Positions 26,628-35,765 of a stretch of DNA of 64,000 nucleotides are shown here, in pieces (the first letter of the stretch is position 1; every line of letters starts with the position of its first letter). The stretch lies in the NCBI RefSeq assembly GCF_904424705.1, contig NZ_CAJGBF010000002.1:1-64000 (forward strand), written 5' to 3'. This DNA is from Rossellomorea arthrocnemi (GTDB lineage Bacteria; Bacillota; Bacilli; Bacillales; Bacillaceae_B). Both the position numbers and the translations under genes were made by a program. Below the pieces are notes generated by a model. That model was given only the letters and a program-made list of their open reading frames with translations, searched no databases and was not told the DNA's origin.

Positions 26628-27113
26628 ATGAAGAAAAATATATTAGTGTATTTCACATGTGTGATCGGTTTATTAGGAATTCTTGCAGGGTGTTCAAGCA
26701 ACCAAAATGAAGAAGCTCACCATGATCACACTGCGGCTAATGGGGATATTCGAGAAGAAACAGCTTCTGTCGATACTCTTCCGTCTTTTCTTGATGATAA
26801 AGATGACAATATGAGACTCATTTATTCCTCAGCAGCAAAAAACCCCGAACTCCTAAAATATATTCCTTGTTATTGTGGGTGCGGTGATGCAGCCGGGCAC
26901 GAAAGCAACCTTAATTGCTTTGTTTATAAGACGGAAGGGGATAAAGTGGTTTGGGATGATCACGGTACCAGATGTGAGCTTTGCTTAAAAATTGCAGCTG
27001 AATCCATCGTAAAATATAAAAATGGTGAATCCATCAAACAGATCAGGACGTTTATTGATGAACAGTATAAGGAAGGCTATGCAAAACCAACCCCTACACC
27101 GATGCCTTCATAA
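26628..27113 (+). CDS. PCYCGC-motif lipoprotein
   Basis: 161 residues. A lipoprotein signal ends at LAGC (Cys22), followed by a His/Asp-rich linker EEAHHDHTAANG and the PCYCGCGDAAGHESNLNC motif in the mature part, with another CELC pair downstream. Proteins with this motif are thought to bind a metal or redox partner at the outer membrane face, but the role is unknown. The ATG at 26628 follows AAAGGTGA by six bases. Its own terminator follows. Confidence 0.88.
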   Translation: MKKNILVYFTCVIGLLGILAGCSSNQNEEAHHDHTAANGDIREETASVDTLPSFLDDKDDNMRLIYSSAAKNPELLKYIPCYCGCGDAAGHESNLNCFVYKTEGDKVVWDDHGTRCELCLKIAAESIVKYKNGESIKQIRTFIDEQYKEGYAKPTPTPMPS

Positions 27114-27119
27114 AATCAG

Positions 27120-27148
27120 ACAGCAGGTCTCCTCTGCTGTTTTTTTTT
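27120..27148 (+). terminator. Terminator of the PCYCGC gene
   Basis: ACAGCAG/CTGCTGT stem and nine T. Confidence 0.93.
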
Positions 27149-27156
27149 GCGAATAT

Positions 27157-27191
27157 AAAAAAGACGAAAGGATAAAATCCACTTCGTCTTT
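27157..27191 (-). terminator. Terminator of degV
   Basis: AAAGACGAA/TTCGTCTTT stem with six T after it on the minus strand. Confidence 0.88.
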
Positions 27192-27197
27192 CATTCA

Positions 27198-28049
27198 TTA
27201 CTCTGTGTAATACATAAACCCAATCGCACCAATCCCTGTGTGGGTACTAATGATTGGAGTTGTAGGAGAAATCTCAATTTGATCGAAACCTGTCTTTTCA
27301 ATAATCTTTGCTTTCAGGTTTTGTGCCAGATTTAATCCGTCCGCGTGAACCAATCCTACCCCCCGGATAGTCTTTCCTTTCACATCTTCAACAAACTGGG
27401 ATGTTAAGTACTTCACTACCTGTGAATGGCTTCTGACCTTCGCAACCGGAGTATACTCTGCTCCTTCTAAAGAAGCGATCGGCTTGATATTGAGCAAGGA
27501 ACCAATCATGGCACGTCCTTTACCGATTCTTCCACCTTTCACCAGATTTTCCAGGGTATCGACCACTACAAACAATTTAGTGTTTGAACGGATTTCATCG
27601 ATGGAGGCAAGGATCTCTTCTAAAGTCTTTCCTTCTTTAGCAAGCTTCGCCGCTTCCATCACCTGAAAAGCCAAACCTTTCGAAATGAAACGGGAATCCA
27701 CTACTGTCACATCTGCTGAAGACATGTCTGCAGCAGACTCTGCTGATCGAACAGTCCCACTCATATTACCGGTCATATGTATGGATAACACTTTTGATCC
27801 ATCTTTGCCTAATTCATTATAAAGTTCAACAAATGACCCTGCAGGGGGTTGAGAACTTTTTGGTAATTCCTTCGAAGCCTTCATTTTTTCTAAGAAGCTT
27901 AAAGGTGAAAGATCTATTCTATCTAAGTAGGTTTCCCCATCAATTGAAATAGACAGTGGAACCACATGAATATTTAGCTCCTGTAAAACTTCATCCGTTA
28001 AATCTACTGTCGAGTCTGTTACAATCTTAATTTCGGTCAATTTTGCCAC
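27198..28049 (-). CDS. DegV-family fatty-acid-binding protein
   Basis: 283 residues of the DegV fold: KIVTDSTVDL at the start, KSSQPPAGSF near 64, LSIHMTGNMSGT near 90, GRIGKGRAMIGSLLNIKPI near 173-191 and THTGIGAIG at the end. In other Firmicutes such proteins are FakB subunits that present fatty acids to the FakA kinase. A second, divergent DegV gene lies at 38.4-39.2 kb. The start is GTG behind GGGAGATAGGA. Confidence 0.92.
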   Translation of the reverse strand: MAKLTEIKIVTDSTVDLTDEVLQELNIHVVPLSISIDGETYLDRIDLSPLSFLEKMKASKELPKSSQPPAGSFVELYNELGKDGSKVLSIHMTGNMSGTVRSAESAADMSSADVTVVDSRFISKGLAFQVMEAAKLAKEGKTLEEILASIDEIRSNTKLFVVVDTLENLVKGGRIGKGRAMIGSLLNIKPIASLEGAEYTPVAKVRSHSQVVKYLTSQFVEDVKGKTIRGVGLVHADGLNLAQNLKAKIIEKTGFDQIEISPTTPIISTHTGIGAIGFMYYTE

Positions 28050-28189
28050 ATCCTATCTCCCATATCATAAGTATTATATCGTTAAACGCCTAGGATTTAA
28101 ATAGATAGTCAGCATTTATACTCAATGGGTGAGATTGTTGTAAATGGGGCACTCTCCTTACTCATAAGGGTACTCAAATAAAAAGGTCT

Positions 28190-28224
28190 GATCCTGTGCA
28201 GCCTCTGCACCACAGGACCAGACC
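28190..28224 (-). terminator. Terminator of ypmP
   Basis: GGTCTG-G-TCCTGTG pairs with CACAGGA-T-CAGACC (one G.T) and five T follow on the minus strand. Confidence 0.93.
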
Positions 28225-28234
28225 CCCGGAAAAC

Positions 28235-28486
28235 TTATGCATTATTCTTTAACTCGTCTGATTGATAAATTTCTTCATACTCTGACCATTTCGTCGTTCT
28301 CTTTAAATGTTCTCTAAAGCTGAAGATGGTCTTAGGCTCATTTTGATTGATGATTTTAGTGATGAATTGATGCAGCCTAAGATTTACCCTTAGGTAGCGG
28401 GGGTTATCTTTCTTCATTACAGGAACTTCTAAGATTTTGACCTTCCGTCCATACTTTGATTTGAACTCGATGGTTTTTGTCAGCAA
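28235..28486 (-). CDS. ypmP: DUF2535 protein (YpmP)
   Basis: 83 residues, cytoplasmic, basic. Family features are KVKILEVPV, YLRVNLRLHQFI and TIFSFREHLKRTTKWSEYEEI. Function unknown. The TTG start at 28486 behind AAGAGG is preferred: the GTG seven codons earlier lies only a few bases after a TATAAT and has no ribosome site. A single-gene unit with its own terminator. Confidence 0.8.
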   Translation of the reverse strand: MLTKTIEFKSKYGRKVKILEVPVMKKDNPRYLRVNLRLHQFITKIINQNEPKTIFSFREHLKRTTKWSEYEEIYQSDELKNNA

Positions 28487-28579
28487 AGTATCAATCCTCT
28501 TTTTCACCCGTTTATGCTTATATTATACCCTATTTCGGACTGCATAAAATGTCAAATCGTGCAAAAGTGCCAATATTTT

Positions 28580-29242
28580 TTATATTCCAGATGATACTGG
28601 GACAATGCATTCCGATGTATCATGTTTAGGTGAGTTCACAGTTGAGGAAACTTGATATCCTTTCATCCATTCATGGGGAAGTGGTTTTAAAACAGATGCA
28701 GCTTGTGCAAAGGAGTATTCATCTGTATTAAGCCACTTCTCAATATCTTCACGGTTCGTGAGCATCACCGGCATCCTCTCATGGACATGTCCCACCAGGG
28801 AATTAGCTTCTGTTGTCAGGATAGTAGAGGTTGCAACCTCCCCATTTTTGTCCCATAATCCTGCAAACACAAATGGCTCTTCTTTATTCAATTGGAACCT
28901 TACCGGTACCTTAACAGATTTCTCCTTCTTCCATTCATAGAAACCATCAGCAAAGACCACCATTCTCCTCGAATGTACAAGGGATCTGAAACTGGGTTTG
29001 TCTAGAAGCGTTTCGCTTCGTGCATTAATTAGTGGTTTCCACTTGGCGGGGTTGGCCCAGTGGGGTACAAGTCCCCACGTTATGCCCCCTGCTCTCCGCT
29101 TCCCTTTATGAGAAATAAGAGAAAGGACGTTCTGTGATGGAGCAATGTTGTATCTCGGCTGCCAATCTTCATGAATTTCTTCAATCAAGTATTGCTTCAC
29201 CAATTCTTCTAAAGGGGTCGTCAAGGAAAATCTACCACACAT
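28580..29242 (-). CDS. HMCES/YedK-type abasic-site processing protein
   Basis: 220 residues of the SRAP family. Cys2 in MCGRFSL is the residue that crosslinks to abasic DNA; NARSETL and HERMPVML carry the other active-site groups (Asn, Glu, His). These proteins shield abasic sites in single-stranded DNA. B. subtilis has similar YoqW and YoaM proteins. AGGAGG lies seven bases before the ATG, and a 9-bp inverted repeat lies directly upstream. Confidence 0.93.
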   Translation of the reverse strand: MCGRFSLTTPLEELVKQYLIEEIHEDWQPRYNIAPSQNVLSLISHKGKRRAGGITWGLVPHWANPAKWKPLINARSETLLDKPSFRSLVHSRRMVVFADGFYEWKKEKSVKVPVRFQLNKEEPFVFAGLWDKNGEVATSTILTTEANSLVGHVHERMPVMLTNREDIEKWLNTDEYSFAQAASVLKPLPHEWMKGYQVSSTVNSPKHDTSECIVPVSSGI

Positions 29243-29255
29243 ATTCCCACCTCCT

Positions 29256-29281
29256 GTATATTCCTTTACTTAGGAATATAC
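29256..29281. promoter_or_regulatory. Inverted repeat at the HMCES gene start
   Basis: GTATATTCC and GGAATATAC are perfect 9-bp inverted repeats eight bases apart, just upstream of the ribosome site of the 28580-29242 gene. It could be an operator or a 5' mRNA hairpin. It is not a LexA-type box. Confidence 0.5.
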
Positions 29282-29427
29282 ATCATTCTAATCTCTAATC
29301 CAAACGGAACACTTTAACCCTTTACTATGTTAATAATTGCACATTGGCGAAAAGAGGATTATCATGAATATATACAAATCACTCGTTAAACGATCCTTGA
29401 GATGATCGTAGAAAGGATGAACCTTCT

Positions 29428-30066
29428 TTGACATATGATTTCGATTTTTCTAATTGGAAAGAAGAAGTTGCCAATGCCATAACTCATGGTATCGGATTGA
29501 TTTTGAGTATCCCGGCTTTAGTGATGTTAATCATCTTTGCCATTCATGAAGGTTCTGCCTGGCACATTGTCAGCTTCTCCATATTCGGTGCTTCAATGAT
29601 TCTTCTATACTTATTTTCAACCCTCTTACACAGCTTTAAGCCTTCTAAGGTAAAAAATCTTTTTGCAATACTGGACCATTCGGCTATTTATGTACTGATT
29701 GCAGGAACATATACACCATTTATGCTTGTCAGTGTGCGAGGGGCACTCGGATGGACTTTGTTTGGAATCGTGTGGGGCCTTGCCATTGTGGGGATTGTAT
29801 TTAAGTGTTACTTTGTTCAACGATATCAAGTAGTTTCCACCCTCTTCTATCTTGTGATGGGCTGGCTCGTGATCATTGCCATTAAACCATTGTATGCGAG
29901 TTTGACTGGGGCAGGTTTTGGCCTGCTGTTAACAGGTGGTATCATGTATTCCATCGGAGCCATCTTCTACGTGTGGAACAAGCTTCCATATAATCACGCC
30001 ATCTGGCATCTTTTCGTCCTTGCAGGAAGCAGCTTTATGTATTTTTGTATCTTGTTTTATGTATGA
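29428..30066 (+). CDS. yplQ: Hemolysin III / PAQR-family membrane protein
   Basis: 212 residues with seven membrane helices. The family motifs are NAITHGIGLILS, the ST-LHSF segment, AILDHSAIYVLIAGTYTPF, and the C-terminal HAIWHLFVLAGS; the histidines and aspartate line a metal site in PAQR proteins. Name hemolysin III is historical. B. subtilis YplQ lies in the same neighbourhood. The start is TTG, eight bases after GAAAGGA. Confidence 0.92.
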   Translation: MTYDFDFSNWKEEVANAITHGIGLILSIPALVMLIIFAIHEGSAWHIVSFSIFGASMILLYLFSTLLHSFKPSKVKNLFAILDHSAIYVLIAGTYTPFMLVSVRGALGWTLFGIVWGLAIVGIVFKCYFVQRYQVVSTLFYLVMGWLVIIAIKPLYASLTGAGFGLLLTGGIMYSIGAIFYVWNKLPYNHAIWHLFVLAGSSFMYFCILFYV

Positions 30067-30082
30067 AGATTTCATTTTAATC

Positions 30083-30120
30083 ATAAGAAAAAGTCCAGCC
30101 ACCTGGCCGGACTTTTTCTT
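30083..30120. terminator. Bidirectional terminator
   Basis: AAGAAAAAGTCC pairs with GGACTTTTTCTT (inner GCC/GGC) between convergent yplQ and dfrA. Confidence 0.92.
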
Positions 30121-30206
30121 ATGATGTATTCTTCAAGAACTTTTTCAGTTAAGGAATCGATTAGTTATACAAGGTGACTTTATCTGAGTACCAAACTGCC
30201 AATCAT

Positions 30207-30692
30207 CTATTTTCTTGCATAGATCTTGAATTCATAGTCGTAAGGATTTTTTTCGTCCTTTACTCCCATTTCTGAAGAAATACAGGTAAACTGTTCCCAA
30301 GGAATATGAGGCATGCTCGTATCCCCTTCGAATTCATGATGGATCTCAGTGACATAAAGTTTCTCTACATGAGGGATGAACTGTTTATATATTTCTCTTC
30401 CACCCATGATAAAGATTTCTCCATCTCTTTCTTCGGACCATTTCACAACTTCCTCCACAGAATGTAAAACAAGGCAGCCATCTTGTTGGAAACTGGTGTT
30501 TCTGGTCAGAATGACATTTTCACGATTTGGCAAGGGCTTTCCGATGGAGTCGAATGTCTTTCTCCCCATTACAATTCCATGTCCATTCGTCGTCTTTTTG
30601 AAAAATTTCAGGTCCTCCGGCAGTCTCCACGGCAGCCCATTATCCTTCCCTATCAGCTGATTCTGATCCATTGCCCAAATAAAAGATATCAT
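30207..30692 (-). CDS. dfrA: Dihydrofolate reductase
   Basis: 161 residues with the DHFR pattern: [29 protein letters not shown] (folate-binding Asp/Glu region), [10 protein letters not shown] and [11 protein letters not shown] (NADPH). It regenerates tetrahydrofolate after thymidylate synthesis. Its start overlaps the thyA stop by four bases. Confidence 0.97.
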   Translation of the reverse strand: MISFIWAMDQNQLIGKDNGLPWRLPEDLKFFKKTTNGHGIVMGRKTFDSIGKPLPNRENVILTRNTSFQQDGCLVLHSVEEVVKWSEERDGEIFIMGGREIYKQFIPHVEKLYVTEIHHEFEGDTSMPHIPWEQFTCISSEMGVKDEKNPYDYEFKIYARK

Positions 30693-31483
30693 ACACTCAC
30701 GACTCCTTTGATATGCGGATGTGGATCATATCCTTCAAGTTTGAAGTCTTCAAAGCTGAAACCGAAGATATCTTTGATTTCAGGATTGATCGTTAGCTTC
30801 GGTAATGCTTTAGGTTCCCTTGATAGCTGTAAGTTTACTTGTTCAACGTGATTCTGATAGATATGCACGTCGCCAAATGTATGAACGAACTCTCCGGCTT
30901 CCAAATCACAAGCCTGTGCCACCATCATCGTTAATAGAGCATAAGAAGCCATATTAAACGGAACACCAAGGAATACATCTGCAGAGCGTTGGTACAACTG
31001 ACAGGACAGTTTTCCATCTGCTACGTAGAATTGGAACAGACAGTGACAAGGAGGCAAAGCCATATCGTCTACATCGGCTGCATTCCATGCGCTGACGATC
31101 ATTCTTCTTGAGTCAGGGTTATGTTTAATCGTTTCGATGAGATTGGTAATCTGGTCGATGGTTTCACCATTCGATCCTGACCACGATCTCCATTGATGAC
31201 CGTAGACAGGTCCGAGATTTCCATTTTCATCCGCCCATTCATTCCATATGCGGACCCCGTTTTCCTGGAGATAGGCTACGTTTGTATCGCCTTTTAAAAA
31301 CCATAGAAGTTCATGGATGATGGATTTCACATGAAGCTTTTTAGTAGTAAGAAGAGGGAACCCTTCCTGTAAATCAAAACGCATTTGATAACCGAACGTA
31401 CTGATCGTGCCAGTACCGGTCCGATCCTCCTTCTTTGTCCCGTTTTCCATTACATGTTTGCACAAGTCTAAATACTGCTTCAC
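30689..31483 (-). CDS. thyA: Thymidylate synthase
   Basis: 264 residues, E. coli-type ThyA (called ThyB in B. subtilis). The catalytic cysteine is Cys146 in [18 protein letters not shown] near the start binds dUMP phosphate, and [16 protein letters not shown] binds dUMP. It makes dTMP and dihydrofolate, which DfrA recycles. The GTG at 31483 follows AAAGGTG by eight bases and gives the standard length; a GTG three codons earlier is too close. Confidence 0.97.
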   Translation of the reverse strand: MKQYLDLCKHVMENGTKKEDRTGTGTISTFGYQMRFDLQEGFPLLTTKKLHVKSIIHELLWFLKGDTNVAYLQENGVRIWNEWADENGNLGPVYGHQWRSWSGSNGETIDQITNLIETIKHNPDSRRMIVSAWNAADVDDMALPPCHCLFQFYVADGKLSCQLYQRSADVFLGVPFNMASYALLTMMVAQACDLEAGEFVHTFGDVHIYQNHVEQVNLQLSREPKALPKLTINPEIKDIFGFSFEDFKLEGYDPHPHIKGVVSV

Positions 31484-31505
31484 ATTGACCACACCTTTAA
31501 TAAGT

Positions 31506-32195
31506 TTATAGTTCTTTAATAAATCGATATGTTGCGGGTGCCTTTTTCTTTAGTAGATTCCTAGTTTCGGGATTCAAGTAGTACATAGCAAATGTTTCAG
31601 CAAAATATTCTTCTTTGTATTGAAGAAAATAAGGTTCATCCGGGAATACCCGTGGTGCTTCCCTTTTCCAAAGGGGTAAGAATTCCAGGTCATAATATAG
31701 ATCCGTTAATACGTAGCGATCAATGCTGTGGGCAAGCTCATGAAGCTCCAGGTTGTATGAATTGTGCCCCTTCCCTTTCTCACTATGACCAATCTTTACT
31801 AAAACCAGCTTGGAACCACCAATACCTGGGACATCATCCCATGTAATACTTTTATTAGTGTACCCTCTGGGGGTGACTCCTTTCAAGTGACTTGTGGTAG
31901 AAAAATCGGTTAATTTTTTTTCGAAGAGCCGTACTTTTATATCTTTCGTTTCGGTGGAATCCAAGAGCGTTGTTGGAATATGGTCCAATCTCTTGATGAT
32001 TTCCATTGCCTCTTCCTGATCATAATTGGATTCAGGCAAAAGGATGATTTCTTCTAATTGTGTACCGGATTGAAGATTCAATTTTGTTTTAAGGGGAGAG
32101 TGCTTTAAGAGGGTACCGCTGTAGTTTGCATTCGTGTGAGTCCAGAGAATCAAAAGAGTAACCGAAATCAGAAGGATGATGAAGGTTCGCTTCAT
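31506..32195 (-). CDS. Lethal-factor-like (PPEP/M34-type) metalloprotease
   Basis: 229 residues. Residues 1-20 are a signal or anchor segment, so the enzyme acts outside the membrane. The zinc motif HELAH lies at 152-156 ([11 protein letters not shown]), with the third ligand probably in [12 protein letters not shown] (196-207). GVTPRGY (105-112) and [10 protein letters not shown] (118-127) are typical of the anthrax lethal factor and Pro-Pro endopeptidase family. The substrate is unknown. It lies 22 bases upstream of thyA on the same strand, an odd neighbour. Confidence 0.82.
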   Translation of the reverse strand: MKRTFIILLISVTLLILWTHTNANYSGTLLKHSPLKTKLNLQSGTQLEEIILLPESNYDQEEAMEIIKRLDHIPTTLLDSTETKDIKVRLFEKKLTDFSTTSHLKGVTPRGYTNKSITWDDVPGIGGSKLVLVKIGHSEKGKGHNSYNLELHELAHSIDRYVLTDLYYDLEFLPLWKREAPRVFPDEPYFLQYKEEYFAETFAMYYLNPETRNLLKKKAPATYRFIKEL

Positions 32196-32310
32196 TTTTG
32201 TCCCTCCTTTTTTTCTTTATAGGTTCGGACGATTTATTTATTACTATTTTACCATAATAATAGACATGTTTTTAGAAGAGATTGTTTCCAATACTAAAAA
32301 TATGACAAAT

Positions 32311-32347
32311 AAAAAAACAAGTACGCTCATTAACGTACTTGTTTTTT
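32311..32347. terminator. Terminator of ypjP and opposite strand
   Basis: CAAGTACG/CGTACTTG with seven A before and six T after. Confidence 0.88.
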
Positions 32348-32359
32348 ATTTATGTTAAA

Positions 32360-32950
32360 TCAGGAAACGCTCATCCATTGGGGAGGAGTGTTTTTATTCC
32401 AATAAATGTTTCCTAAATCATGGTGCGTTTGAAATTGATCGTGCACCGTATGGTAGTGAAAGTTGAAATAATAGCCATCTTTAGGTGGATGATCTTTTCT
32501 CACATGAAATCGAATAACATCTTCACCGGATCTTTCGTCATAGATATGAAAAATCTTTTCGGTTTTGGCATATTGAGGTACTTCTGATATAGTAAGTGAC
32601 GTTAAGTCTTCTTCTGGAAATTGTGAAGCCGTATCAGCTATCGCTTTCTCTATATTTGGCAGGATCAACGACTTGAACTCGTCTTCAATAACAGGTTTGA
32701 TTTTTGTACCAAACTTTTCATACGCATTTTTCTCTGCTTGTGCCAGCATATTCTCTATAAACACACCATGGGAAACGACCGACTCTTCTTCCCGTGTTTC
32801 CTCTGGAGTGGATTCCATGGTGGCAGGCTTGCCATTATTCTTTGCAAGTGCATGATTTTCTTCATTTAGAAAGGCTTGTGATGGAGAAACAAGTCCAAAT
32901 GTCAGGATGGATAGTAGTATAAAAAACGACTTTTTGAGCCAGATTGACAT
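32360..32950 (-). CDS. ypjP: YpjP-family secreted protein
   Basis: 196 residues. A signal peptide (about 1-26, ending SPSQA) is followed by an acidic linker and the YpjP domain with AEKNAYEKFG, FHVRKDHPPKDGYYFNFHYH and HDLGNIYWNKNTPPQW. Function unknown. It stands alone with its own terminator. Confidence 0.9.
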   Translation of the reverse strand: MSIWLKKSFFILLSILTFGLVSPSQAFLNEENHALAKNNGKPATMESTPEETREEESVVSHGVFIENMLAQAEKNAYEKFGTKIKPVIEDEFKSLILPNIEKAIADTASQFPEEDLTSLTISEVPQYAKTEKIFHIYDERSGEDVIRFHVRKDHPPKDGYYFNFHYHTVHDQFQTHHDLGNIYWNKNTPPQWMSVS

Positions 32951-33096
32951 AGATAACGTCCTTTCCTATGTATTACGTCTATTATTATACTACTTCTTAC
33001 GATTAAAAAGTGAAAAAGGTTTCATTTTTTTGTAGGATATAAAAATCTTTATGTGGTAGTATATTAATGAGGATATTTTGTAAGGAGGATAACTAA

Positions 33097-33174
33097 ATGG
33101 ATACTGGAATTATGATCAATATTGGATACATACTTCTGTTAGGTTATTTTATTGTACTAGGGTTCACTGATTAA
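33097..33174 (+). CDS. 25-residue hydrophobic peptide
   Basis: The ORF MDTGIMINIGYILLLGYFIV continues to GFTD and stop, essentially one membrane helix. A perfect AGGAGG lies eight bases before the ATG and a hairpin terminator follows 13 bases after the stop, making a compact transcription unit. It is too short for similarity; could be a membrane-regulator peptide or a toxin-like peptide. No family recognised. Confidence 0.6.
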   Translation: MDTGIMINIGYILLLGYFIVLGFTD

Positions 33175-33187
33175 TACTTATGAGATT

Positions 33188-33216
33188 AGACAGGCAGAAG
33201 ATGCCTGTCTATTTTA
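33188..33216 (+). terminator. Terminator of the 25-residue peptide gene
   Basis: AGACAGGC/GCCTGTCT stem with a T-rich tail ATTTTATT. Confidence 0.75.
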
Positions 33217-33225
33217 TTAGGTCAT

Positions 33226-34002
33226 TTATAACCGAATCACCCCAAAATGAAACTTGGCTGAAGGCCTTTTCATCACTTCGAAACCCATTTCTTTAAATAA
33301 AGATGATTGATAATGTTCTTTTAATACAACACGCTTTTTCGCCACTCTTTTCGCTTCTTCTATTCCCATTTTTGTAACCCCAGTATAACTTGCCCATTGT
33401 CTTATAGGATTGATACCATGAGAATCGGTCAATGCGTCTTCAAACATGGGATCAATGTAAACAACGTCAAATGAGTCTTCTGCCAACTTCTTTAATTCTT
33501 CCTGAAATTGTCCGTTGATAACGGTTATCCGATTCATGGCGCTATTTAATTCTTGAAGTGGAGATATCCATCCCTTAAGTCCATGTACGAGAATATAGGA
33601 AATATACTTATTGGCTTCAATTCCGGTTACATTGCCCGTCTCCCCCACAATATGACTGGCAATGATACTATCTGATGCAAGACCCAGGGTACAGTCCAGA
33701 AAGCTCATGCCTTCTTGAAGATCTGCAGCTTCTATGAGCGGGTCCTTCTCGCCTCGCAATAGCCTTTTGATCCGAAACGATGCTGAATTAGGATGAAAAA
33801 AGAATGGCTCGCTATTTTCTTCCCTCGTATGAAGCTCCAACCTTTCTTTTCCGATTACCAGGCAGTCCTCGTCATAGGTTTTCATATGGTGACGAATCGA
33901 CCTTTTTTTCCTCGGGACATATGGAATAAAGAGTGTATCGGCTGTATGATGCGCTTTTTCTATTACTTCTTGATTTGCTCTCCCGCACGTTGTGACAAAC
34001 AC
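33226..34002 (-). CDS. ypiP: SAM-dependent methyltransferase (YpiP, RsmJ-like)
   Basis: 258 residues. The central Rossmann fold shows FLDCTLGLASDSI (SAM loop) and VVYIDPMFED, a motif shared with RsmJ-type 16S rRNA methyltransferases. A substrate-recognition head covers about the first 75 residues. Substrate unproven. It lies between ypjP and yphP as in B. subtilis. GTG start, eight bases after AAGGAG. Confidence 0.88.
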   Translation of the reverse strand: MFVTTCGRANQEVIEKAHHTADTLFIPYVPRKKRSIRHHMKTYDEDCLVIGKERLELHTREENSEPFFFHPNSASFRIKRLLRGEKDPLIEAADLQEGMSFLDCTLGLASDSIIASHIVGETGNVTGIEANKYISYILVHGLKGWISPLQELNSAMNRITVINGQFQEELKKLAEDSFDVVYIDPMFEDALTDSHGINPIRQWASYTGVTKMGIEEAKRVAKKRVVLKEHYQSSLFKEMGFEVMKRPSAKFHFGVIRL

Positions 34003-34057
34003 TTCATGATTCTCCTTCGGTTATGCTTTTTTATCCTTCATTATCCTACCACAATTA

Positions 34058-34084
34058 GAAAACGGATGACCATGTCACCCGTTT
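34058..34084 (-). terminator. Terminator of yphP
   Basis: AAACGGGTGAC/GTCATCCGTTT on the minus strand, followed by a short T tract. Confidence 0.6.
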
Positions 34085-34101
34085 CGATTTGCGATATCCA
34101 T

Positions 34102-34539
34102 TTAGCAATTCTCGTTAAAGGCTGTAACCAGATTCGAAATAATCGAAGAAATGTCGTGGTCTTCAATTTCCTCTCTTGGGATGAAGTGAACGACTTTGTT
34201 CCCTTTAAGCAAAGCCATGGAAGGAGAAGATGGTTCGTATCCGTCAAAGTATTCTCTCATTTTGGCAGTCGCTTCCTTGTCCTGACCGGCAAATACCGTT
34301 ATAAGGTGATCGGGGCTTTTTTCGTTATTCACGACTGATTGAGTTGCTGCTGGTCTCGCCAGTCCTGCCGCACATCCACATACAGAGTTCACAACAACAA
34401 GAGTCGTTCCTTCTGCGTTTTCCATATAATTCACTACTTCTTCTTCTGTCCCAAGCTCCTTAAAACCTGCTTTAGTCAATTCCTGTCTCATCGGGGTAAC
34501 CAACTGTCTCATATATTCTTCATATGCCATAGACATCAT
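34102..34539 (-). CDS. brxA: Bacilliredoxin BrxA
   Basis: 145 residues, the YphP protein. The active site is CGC in NSVCGCAAGLARPA, with a further conserved Cys at the penultimate end (FNENC). It removes bacillithiol from protein thiols after oxidative stress. The sequence matches B. subtilis YphP closely and the gene position agrees. ATG start follows AAAGGA. Confidence 0.97.
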   Translation of the reverse strand: MMSMAYEEYMRQLVTPMRQELTKAGFKELGTEEEVVNYMENAEGTTLVVVNSVCGCAAGLARPAATQSVVNNEKSPDHLITVFAGQDKEATAKMREYFDGYEPSSPSMALLKGNKVVHFIPREEIEDHDISSIISNLVTAFNENC

Positions 34540-34559
34540 TAATCAATCCTTTCCCTTTT

Positions 34560-35687
34560 TTACTGGTGACGTGCTTCGGTCATCTGTTTCCAAACAGATC
34601 CTTTTGCTTCTTCCCCGCCTTCTATTCGTTCGATGGCCATTTTCACTTGAAGCTTCACTTCAAATTCAGGGTCATTTTCTGCTTCCTTTAAGCCCGGCAA
34701 TGCCGATGCATCTCCCACTTCATACAGGAACATGGCAGCACGCCATCTGACAAGTTTACTCTTATCTTTTAAGGCGTGAGTCATTTCCGGAGTTGCTTCA
34801 CTGAAGCCTAAGTCTGAAAGACAATCTCCAGCCGTTCTTCTTACGGTCACGGATTTATCATGCAGCCCTTTGTACAGCAATGGAAGGACTTTTTCATCTT
34901 CAATCATTCCTAAGTACACAACAGCCAAACGGCGTATAGATACCTTTTCATCCTCGAGAGCTGCTTCCAGAAGAGGCAAGTCATTTAGAGTCGGATCCTC
35001 CATTGAATCCAGCTTTTGATACCTCGTTTGCCAATCGGGTGCTTTAAAGTCAGATAAGCTCACTTTTTGCTTTTTCTTATAGATAATCGGTCCCTTGGAA
35101 TCTGTTGTTTCCGTCGCCTCTTTGACAATTGTGGAGATTCTTTCTGAGGGATAGGCTGCTACAAATTCTTCTGTCACATTGTTTCCAATCTCATCTAAAT
35201 CTCCGTAACGAATGCCATAATCTTTCCATTTTCTCAGGAGAACAACATTATCCCCTTCTTTTTGAGCCTGACCTATTGCTTCAAGAAATGGTGCGGGTAA
35301 AGAAAATCGCTTTTCTTGTTCCCCATCTGATACTTTCACTTGCATGGGAATCCCTTTGAACATTTGAACGGCAACATTCACTTCGCCAAAGTGTTCTTCC
35401 ATTGGTGATTCACTTTCCTGGTCTAAAGTATCTTCACCAAATGCTTTCCTGACCTGTGGTAAAAGCTCCTGCCAATCGAATTTAGCGTTACGTTCAACGG
35501 CTAAGAAGTCGGCAACATGGTAGACTCCCTTAATACCGTCAATGGCCAAAATTTGTTTGATGACAGGAGGAGCGCCTTCAGCTTCATCTTTTTTATAATT
35601 ATTGCTCTTCCCGGCCTTCATTTCCTGATCAAGAAGAACTTTCATCGTATTAGGACTTGGAGTAGGTTCAATCGATAATATCCTCAA
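34560..35687 (-). CDS. ypgR: YpgR/CvfC family: NfuA-N domain plus HEAT repeats
   Basis: 375 residues. The first 85 residues form the scaffold-type N domain (ILSIEPTPSPNTMKVLLDQ) otherwise found in Nfu iron-sulfur proteins; no CxxC is present, so it is not itself an Fe-S carrier. The C-terminal half contains HEAT-like repeats (about 245-345: DEKVSIRRLAVVYLG, KSVTVRRTAGDCL, SKLVRWRAAMFLY). The family is known in staphylococci as conserved virulence factor C. It is 20 bases upstream of yphP and follows the ABC-F gene. Confidence 0.9.
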   Translation of the reverse strand: MRILSIEPTPSPNTMKVLLDQEMKAGKSNNYKKDEAEGAPPVIKQILAIDGIKGVYHVADFLAVERNAKFDWQELLPQVRKAFGEDTLDQESESPMEEHFGEVNVAVQMFKGIPMQVKVSDGEQEKRFSLPAPFLEAIGQAQKEGDNVVLLRKWKDYGIRYGDLDEIGNNVTEEFVAAYPSERISTIVKEATETTDSKGPIIYKKKQKVSLSDFKAPDWQTRYQKLDSMEDPTLNDLPLLEAALEDEKVSIRRLAVVYLGMIEDEKVLPLLYKGLHDKSVTVRRTAGDCLSDLGFSEATPEMTHALKDKSKLVRWRAAMFLYEVGDASALPGLKEAENDPEFEVKLQVKMAIERIEGGEEAKGSVWKQMTEARHQ

Positions 35688-35765
35688 GCTTTCTTACCCC
35701 TTTCTTTAACGGTTCATATATCTTTCATTCTAACACAGTATCTGCGATGCCTTAAATGAAGAGGC

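Noticed and set aside
29243..29340. LexA box before the HMCES-type gene
   Set aside because: No CGAAC-N4-GTTCG-like sequence is present; the palindrome there is of a different sequence.
33097..33174. Type I toxin-antitoxin system at the 25-residue peptide
   Set aside because: No antisense RNA promoter or opposing terminator was seen; only the peptide gene itself is supported.
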